Shown in pieces: positions 12,516-16,851 of a DNA stretch of 16,851 nt. How positions within the stretch are numbered: the first letter of the stretch is position 1; every line of letters begins with the position of its first letter. The stretch is from positions 1-16,851 of the forward strand of contig JAVBME010000015.1 of NCBI GenBank assembly GCA_031552765.1, read 5' to 3'. This stretch comes from JAVBME01 sp031552765. GTDB lineage: Bacteria > Bacillota > Negativicutes > Acidaminococcales > JAISLQ01. The notes under the pieces were generated by a model. The model ran no database searches, was not told where the DNA came from, and worked only from the letters and a program-made list of their open reading frames with translations. The translations under genes were made by a program, and so were the position numbers.

Positions 12516-13925
12516 ATGAATACAGAGTTTGCAAAAAAAATACTGCCGGTCATCATAGCGCCGGCTGTCATCATGTTCTTCCCTGCGCCGGCCGGCCTCT
12601 CGCCTTTAGCCTGGAAGCTGTTCGCCGTCTACGTGGGCGCCATTTTCGGCCTGGTCTTTCAACCCTTCCCCGAACCTGTCATCATGCTTTCCGCCGTCGG
12701 CATCTGCGGCATCTTTCTCGGCAACATCACAAACGCCCTTTCCGGCTATTCCGACCTTACCACCTGGCTGGTCTTTTCCGCTGTACTCATCAGCGTCGCC
12801 TTTGTGGAAACAGGCCTCGGCAAACGCATAGCCTTCCACCTGATACGCATACTCGGCCGGACGACGCTCGGCCTCGGCTATGCCGGCGCCATCCTCGACT
12901 ACATACTGGCCCCCGGCATCCCTTCAAACACCGCCCGCACCGCCGGCATCACCTTTCCTATTTTACGGAGCGTAGCCGTCGCGCTCGATTCCCAGCCCGG
13001 CCCCACCGCCCGGCGCATCGGCTCATATCTGGCCATGCTCACCTATGCCGCCACCTCCACCACTTCCTACGCCTTCCTCACCGCTTTCGCGCCCAACCTT
13101 CTCCTCGTCAAGCTGGCCTCCGACATCCTCGGCACGCCGCTCGAGTGGATGACCTGGTTCAAAGCGGCTCTCGTGCCATCACTTATCATGATGCTGCTCA
13201 CCCCCTGGCTACTTTATAAACTATACCCGCCCGAACTGAAAACACTCGACAACAAAAAAGTCGCCAAAGACGGCCTCGACCAGATGGGCCCGATGAAAAC
13301 CTCCGAGAAAAAGCTGGTGTTTTTCTTCCTTCTCGCCATCTGCGGCTGGATGTTCGGCTCCGCGCTCAAACTCAACGCCACAGCCGTGGCTATAGCCGTA
13401 GTCGCTCTCTGCCTCGTGTGCCGCGTTGTCACCTGGCAGCAGATCGTCAGCGACAAAGGCGCCTGGACTACTCTCGCCTGGTACGGCGGCATCATCGGCC
13501 TCGCCAATTCCCTGGCCAAGGCGGACTTTTTCAAGTGGCTGGCCGCCTTCTTCAAAAGCCAGATCGACCTCAGCGCCTACCCGCCCATCGCCGTCATCGT
13601 GATACTGCTGCTCCTCAGTATAGTAGTGCGCTACCTCTTCGCCTCGGGCGGCGCCTATACCCTGTCCATGATACCGGTATTTTTCACTATCGGCCTCGCG
13701 GCCAAAGTGCCCTTCACCCCGCTTATCCTTGTCATGGCCTGCTCGCTCTCTTACGCCAGCCTCCTGACCCACTACGGCAGCGCCCCGGGGCCGGTCATCT
13801 TCGGCGCCGGTTACGTCGACCAGAAAACCTGGTGGTCTGTCGGCACCGCGCTCATGTTCGTCCATCTCTTTGTCAATACGGTCATCGCTTTTCCCTACTG
13901 GATGTTCCTCGGCTTATGGAAATAA
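12516..13925 (+). CDS. DASS-family di/tricarboxylate transporter (CitT-like)
   Basis: This 469-residue inner-membrane protein has about 11-12 hydrophobic segments. It belongs to the divalent anion : Na+ symporter family, in the CitT/TtdT/2-oxoglutarate-malate exchanger branch. The first substrate-binding hairpin carries Ser137-Asn-Thr139 in 'LAPGIPSNTARTAG', close to 'LAPFTPSNTARTGG' of E. coli CitT. The second half carries 'RYLFASGGAYTLSMIPVF' and 'SLLTHYGSAPGPVIFGAGYV', matching CitT 'HYLFASLSAHTATMLPV' and 'LTPYATGPGVIIYGCGYV'. Substrates of this branch are citrate, tartrate, succinate and 2-oxoglutarate, so the exact one is not predictable. AAGGAG lies 8-9 bases before the ATG. It is the first gene of the sigma-54 operon. 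Confidence 0.92.
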   Translation: MNTEFAKKILPVIIAPAVIMFFPAPAGLSPLAWKLFAVYVGAIFGLVFQPFPEPVIMLSAVGICGIFLGNITNALSGYSDLTTWLVFSAVLISVAFVETGLGKRIAFHLIRILGRTTLGLGYAGAILDYILAPGIPSNTARTAGITFPILRSVAVALDSQPGPTARRIGSYLAMLTYAATSTTSYAFLTAFAPNLLLVKLASDILGTPLEWMTWFKAALVPSLIMMLLTPWLLYKLYPPELKTLDNKKVAKDGLDQMGPMKTSEKKLVFFFLLAICGWMFGSALKLNATAVAIAVVALCLVCRVVTWQQIVSDKGAWTTLAWYGGIIGLANSLAKADFFKWLAAFFKSQIDLSAYPPIAVIVILLLLSIVVRYLFASGGAYTLSMIPVFFTIGLAAKVPFTPLILVMACSLSYASLLTHYGSAPGPVIFGAGYVDQKTWWSVGTALMFVHLFVNTVIAFPYWMFLGLWK

Positions 13926-13954
13926 ATATAAATAAAAATTAGGAGATGAAAATC

Positions 13955-14638
13955 ATGGCAAACAAGTACACCTGGATCACCTTCGACGCGTATTCCGCCC
14001 TTTTAGACATTGAAGGCAGCATGGTGCCGGTACTCAAAAAGTACTTCCCCGACAAAGCGGACGCCGACCTCCTGACTGCCTTTCGCTCCTGGCGCACCCG
14101 CCAGTGGGACTACATCCTCCTCAGTGAAAATTTGGAAAAAGGCTTTCATACCTTCCGCTACATCACCTACTGCACCCTCGAATACATGCTGAAAAAATTC
14201 AAGCTCGAGCTGGACGAAGCCGGCAAACAGGCCCTCGTCAACGCCTGGGGCGACATCAAGGCCTGGCCGGAAGCGCAAGAGGTGCTTAAAGAAGTGCAAA
14301 AGCGCGGCTACAAAATAGCCATACTCTCCAACGGCGACTACGACATGCTCGAGCCCTTGAAGCGCTCTACCGGCATACCCTTCGACGACATCTTCTGCGG
14401 CGAACATGCCCAGCATTACAAACCCAACCCGGCCATCTACAAAGTGCCTTTTCAAAAGCTTGGCATAAAAACCGAAGAACTGCTGCACATAGCCGGCTCG
14501 CCCTTTGACATGATGGGCGCAAAATCCGCCGGCATCCTCTGTGGCTGGTCCAACCGGCTGAACGAAGTGACCATCGACAAAAAATACTCGCCAGACTATC
14601 AATGGTCCAGCCTGTCCGGCGTCCTCGAAATACTGTAA
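13955..14638 (+). CDS. HAD-superfamily hydrolase, haloacid dehalogenase type II-like, altered active site
   Basis: This 227-residue cytosolic protein has a HAD core with an alpha-helical cap. Motif I is FDAYSALLD with nucleophile Asp11. An arginine in 'WRTRQWDY' (Arg47) lines up with Arg41 of L-2-haloacid dehalogenase, Ser125-Asn126 form motif II, and Lys156 and Tyr162 match Lys151 and Tyr157. Three dehalogenase residues differ: Thr14 is Ala15, Ser175 is Ala180, and Asn177 is Ser182; Asp180 is kept as Asp185. A simple haloacid dehalogenase is thus uncertain, and it may act on another 2-substituted acid or as a repair or phosphatase enzyme. The start at 13955 is chosen over ATG 13946 because AGGAG at 13941-13945 directly abuts the latter. 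It sits 29 bases after the transporter gene and 15 before the hydro-lyase. Confidence 0.78.
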   Translation: MANKYTWITFDAYSALLDIEGSMVPVLKKYFPDKADADLLTAFRSWRTRQWDYILLSENLEKGFHTFRYITYCTLEYMLKKFKLELDEAGKQALVNAWGDIKAWPEAQEVLKEVQKRGYKIAILSNGDYDMLEPLKRSTGIPFDDIFCGEHAQHYKPNPAIYKVPFQKLGIKTEELLHIAGSPFDMMGAKSAGILCGWSNRLNEVTIDKKYSPDYQWSSLSGVLEIL

Positions 14639-14653
14639 AAGGAGGCGTATACC

Positions 14654-15910
14654 ATGCACGCACTGGAAAAAATACTGGCCGCCAAAGCAGGCAAAGCGTC
14701 CGTCGCCACCGACGAGATAGTCAACTGTACCGTCGATCTGGCCGGTATCAACGACCTGTATTTGCAGACCGTCCGCTCCTTCTTTGAAGTAGGCGGCAAA
14801 AAAGTCCACTCGCCAGATAAAGTCATCATGTTCCTCGACCACTACGCCCCCGCCTCCACTATCATGCAAGCGGACAACCAGCGCCAGTTCCGCGAATTCT
14901 GCCGCACCCAGGGCATCGATATGCTCATGGACATCAACCAGGGCGTCTGCCACCAGATACTGGCCGACAAAGGCTTGTCCCGCCCGGGCGAGCTGATCAT
15001 CGTCACAGACTCGCACACCACCACCCACGGCGCTTTCGGCGCTTTCGGCACCGGCGTCGGCGCTACCGATCTCGCCACCATCCTGGCCACCGGCCAGCTC
15101 TGGCTGCGCGTGCCGGAAATCATCCGTATAAACCTTGACGGCAAACTCCCCAAAGGCGTATACGCCAAAGACGTCATCCTCCACATTATCGGTAAATTGG
15201 GCGCGGACTACGCCGTCTACAAAGCGGTGGAATTCACCGGGCCGGTCTTGAAAGAACTTAGTGTCTCCGAACGCATGGCCCTCTGCAACATGACCACCGA
15301 GATGGGCGCCAAAGCCGCCTACATCCAGCCGGATGAAATAACGCTGGAATTCCTCCTCGCCCACACCGACAAACCCTACGAAATATACCACACCGACCCC
15401 GGCTTCCAGTACGCCGAAGAGCTTTCCTGCGACGTCAGCGCGCTTGGGCCGCAGGTCGCCGCCCCCTCCAGCGTGGACAACGTGCGGCCGCTGGCCGAAG
15501 TTGAAGGCAAAAAACTAGACCAGGCCTACCTCGGCTCCTGCACCGGCGGCCGCTTGCCTGACCTGCAAGTTGCCGCCCGCATATTGAAGGGCAAGAGTAT
15601 CAGCCCGAATATCCGCTTCGTCGTCGTGCCCGCCTCCAAAAAAGTCTTTTTGGACGCCATGGCCGACGGCACAGTGCAAACACTGATCGAAGCCGGCGCT
15701 ACTTTCGTCACCCCCAGTTGCGCCGCCTGCCTTGGCACGCACGAAGGGCTCCTTGCCGACGGGGAGACCTGCATCACCTCTACCAACCGCAACTTCCCCG
15801 GACGCATGGGCTCGGCCAAAGCCGGAATATACCTCGCCTCGCCCGCCGCAGTCGCCGCCGCCGCCCTCACCGGCTGCATCACCGACCCCCGTCCGTATTT
15901 ATCTCATTAA
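14654..15910 (+). CDS. Aconitase-family hydro-lyase, large subunit (LeuC/HacA/DmdA type)
   Basis: This 418-residue subunit binds a [4Fe-4S] cluster through Cys296 (GSCTGGR), Cys356 and Cys359 (SCAACLG). Asp62-His63 (FLDHYAPAS) and Asp119-Ser-His121 (VTDSHTTTHGAFG) are the usual substrate and proton-transfer segments. The length fits the short type-2 LeuC family, which includes isopropylmalate isomerase, homoaconitase and 2,3-dimethylmalate dehydratase, rather than the 466-residue E. coli LeuC. It catalyses reversible loss and addition of water on a 2- or 3-hydroxy di/tricarboxylate. The operon, with a carboxylate transporter and a sigma-54 promoter and no leuA or leuB nearby, points to catabolism rather than leucine synthesis. 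AAGGAGG lies about 8 bases before the ATG. Confidence 0.9.
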   Translation: MHALEKILAAKAGKASVATDEIVNCTVDLAGINDLYLQTVRSFFEVGGKKVHSPDKVIMFLDHYAPASTIMQADNQRQFREFCRTQGIDMLMDINQGVCHQILADKGLSRPGELIIVTDSHTTTHGAFGAFGTGVGATDLATILATGQLWLRVPEIIRINLDGKLPKGVYAKDVILHIIGKLGADYAVYKAVEFTGPVLKELSVSERMALCNMTTEMGAKAAYIQPDEITLEFLLAHTDKPYEIYHTDPGFQYAEELSCDVSALGPQVAAPSSVDNVRPLAEVEGKKLDQAYLGSCTGGRLPDLQVAARILKGKSISPNIRFVVVPASKKVFLDAMADGTVQTLIEAGATFVTPSCAACLGTHEGLLADGETCITSTNRNFPGRMGSAKAGIYLASPAAVAAAALTGCITDPRPYLSH

Positions 15911-16043
15911 ACGCCGTTAAGGAGTCGCCTCTTATCCATAAAAGGCAACTCCAAACCGGCGCTAAACTCAAAATAAGTGCGACCACGTTCAGATAGCGCT
16001 TCTCGCACTATCTTCACGGGTCTTCTTTAACAGGAGGTGCGCT
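15911..16043 (+). other. Intercistronic gap with overlapping alternative hairpins
   Basis: This 133-base gap inside an otherwise tight operon can form GGAGT...ACTCC (about 15921-15953) with an inner GCCT/AGGC pairing. It can also form two mutually exclusive stems: AGTGCGA (15976-15982) with TCGCACT (16003-16009), or AGATAG (15991-15996) with CTATCT (16008-16013). None is followed by a T run, so termination is not indicated; RNA processing or translational control of the small subunit is possible. Confidence 0.35.
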
Positions 16044-16550
16044 ATGAAAACAATCATCACCGGCAAAGTATTCAAATTCGGTAAAAACATAGACACAGAC
16101 CAAATATACCCCGGCCGCTTCGTGCAATATACCGATGTCGCCGATGTCGCCAAATACGCCATGCACGGCGCCGACCCGGACTTTGTCAAAAAAGTCCACC
16201 CCGGCGACCTCATCGTCGCCGGCACTAACTTCGGCTGCGGCTCCAGCCGTGAACAAGCCGCCGTCACCTTAAAAGCCGTCGGCCTCTCCGCCGTCATCGC
16301 CGAGTCCTTCGCCCGCATCTTTTACCGCAACGCCATAAATATGGGCCTGCCGCTCATCACCTGCCCCGGCATCAACGAAAAAGTAAAGACAGGCGAAACC
16401 ATCACAGTAGACGTAGCCAAAGGCGCCATCATAGACAGCAATGGACAAACCATCGCCACCATCCAGCCCTTCTCCGACTACATCACAAATATCCTCGCCG
16501 CCGGAGGCATCAAACCCCTCCTCACCGCCCGCCTGGCCGGGGAAAAGTAA
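16044..16550 (+). CDS. Aconitase-family hydro-lyase, small (swivel) subunit (LeuD/HacB/DmdB type)
   Basis: This 168-residue protein is the usual length for the swivel subunit that completes the active site of the large subunit encoded upstream. 'FGKNIDTDQIYPGRF' (12-26) is the family entry motif, and 'NFGCGSSREQAAVTLK' (62-77) carries the Ser-Arg pair that binds the substrate carboxylate. The loop that sets specificity in archaeal LeuD and HacB (YLVY or YLRT after I-I-P-x-x) reads Phe26-Val-Gln-Tyr29 here, so neither the standard isopropylmalate nor homoaconitate reading applies. AGGAGG lies 6 bases before the ATG. It is the last gene of the operon, ended by the hairpin at 16567. Confidence 0.9.
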   Translation: MKTIITGKVFKFGKNIDTDQIYPGRFVQYTDVADVAKYAMHGADPDFVKKVHPGDLIVAGTNFGCGSSREQAAVTLKAVGLSAVIAESFARIFYRNAINMGLPLITCPGINEKVKTGETITVDVAKGAIIDSNGQTIATIQPFSDYITNILAAGGIKPLLTARLAGEK

Positions 16551-16566
16551 AAACAGCTAAAACATA

Positions 16567-16623
16567 AGATCCCTCGCATGCGTTTCATGACCAGCCCAAA
16601 CGCATGCGAGGGATCTTTCTTTT
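16567..16623 (+). terminator. Operon terminator with a perfect 19-bp stem
   Basis: AGATCCCTCGCATGCGTTT (16567-16585) is exactly complementary to 16598-16616 across a 12-base loop, followed by TTCTTTT. It ends the sigma-54 operon. Confidence 0.85.
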
Positions 16624-16636
16624 ACCCATACCGTGC

Positions 16637-16642
16637 TATAAT
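16637..16642 (+). promoter_or_regulatory. TATAAT -10 element before the RAYT fragment
   Basis: A perfect TATAAT lies 19 bases before the TTG start, but no good -35 is found because that place is taken by the terminator's T stretch. Confidence 0.3.
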
Positions 16643-16661
16643 AAAGCCGGAGGTGGTAACC

Positions 16662-16841
16662 TTGCCCGGCCTGCCCAAACGAAAGAACATCCGCCTTGCA
16701 AACTATGACTACAGCAGCAATGGCGCGTATTTTATAACCATTTGTACAAAAGACAAGAAGAACATATTATGGGATGATAACGGGCTTGTTGCACCGGAAC
16801 TCGTAGGGGCGAGCAATGAGAGCCCACCGATCGAATTATAA
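16662..16841 (+). pseudogene. N-terminal fragment of a REP-associated tyrosine transposase (RAYT)
   Basis: From a TTG start (16662) with GGAGGTG 6-7 bases upstream, the frame encodes 59 residues. The segment 'RKNIRLANYDYSSNGAYFITICT' (about 7-29) with 'KDKKNILWDD' is the characteristic opening of the Y1-type transposases linked to REP sequences. The catalytic His-x-His motif and tyrosine, expected from about residue 70 onward, are not reached: the frame stops at 16839-16841, just after a REP-like unit at 16803-16827 that is read as coding sequence. Either the element disrupted the gene or a frameshift follows; the window ends 10 bases later, so an intact downstream remainder cannot be excluded. 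Confidence 0.7.
16803..16827 (+). repeat. REP-like unit inside the RAYT fragment
   Basis: GTAGGGGCGAGCAATGAGAG and the following GCCC share the first 13 bases (GTAGGGGCGAGCA) with the arm at 9284, and both have the GGGC...GCCC inner palindrome. Confidence 0.65.
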
Positions 16842-16851
16842 AAAAACCGTA

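Noticed and set aside
14003..15391. 462-codon antisense reading frame across the HAD and hydro-lyase genes
   Set aside because: It is opposite two strongly supported genes, with Gly/Val/Phe-rich shadow composition and no ribosome binding site.
14654..16550. Leucine biosynthesis leuCD
   Set aside because: No leuA or leuB is nearby, the genes follow a carboxylate transporter behind a sigma-54 promoter, and the small-subunit loop differs. The label was kept at family level.

Overview
The window looks like a chromosomal piece of a Gram-negative-type Firmicute (Negativicutes, for example a Sporomusa or Acetonema relative). It combines Firmicute-style GGAGG ribosome binding sites and SigA-type promoters with a protein that needs an outer membrane (a classical autotransporter ending in Tyr-Lys-Phe) and a sigma-54 regulator/promoter pair. 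Taxonomy is inferred from gene content only.

Layout. Positions 1-507: a small PAS-like protein with a long, foldable 5' leader. Positions 560-1030: a promoter, a two-hairpin leader and a Gdx/SugE-type guanidinium exporter. Positions 1134-3247, minus strand: an NRAMP-family Mn2+ transporter (mntH) and two small unrecognised cytosolic proteins with their own promoter and terminator. Positions 3413-4738: two envelope proteins (one membrane-anchored, one with a signal peptide) closed by a terminator. Positions 4739-5112: an AT-rich regulatory gap with a strong promoter and a Fur-box-like site. Positions 5113-9237: a 1374-residue autotransporter whose passenger carries eleven FxGN/GGAIY repeats resembling chlamydial Pmp motifs. 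A 26-bp perfect inverted repeat, made of two facing REP-like units, separates it from the next block.

Positions 9322-16550 form a catabolic locus. On the minus strand lie a PrpR-type sigma-54 activator (PrpR_N, PAS, AAA+, Fis-type HTH) and a family III CoA-transferase/alpha-methylacyl-CoA racemase-like enzyme. Divergently, behind a near-perfect -24/-12 promoter with upstream TTGC/GCAA palindromes, lie a DASS (CitT-like) di/tricarboxylate transporter, a HAD type II protein with altered active-site residues, and the large and small subunits of an aconitase-family hydro-lyase. The likely logic is that the activator senses a carboxylic acid (or its CoA-linked state), the transporter imports a di- or tricarboxylate, and the Fe-S hydro-lyase dehydrates or isomerises it, with the CoA-linked enzyme acting on an activated branched acid. 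The substrate is not identifiable from sequence. This locus is the best candidate here for an undescribed pathway.

The right end holds a strong terminator and the N-terminal part of a REP-associated tyrosine transposase (RAYT) that stops early, just after a REP-like unit of the same family as the elements at 8368 and 9246-9309.
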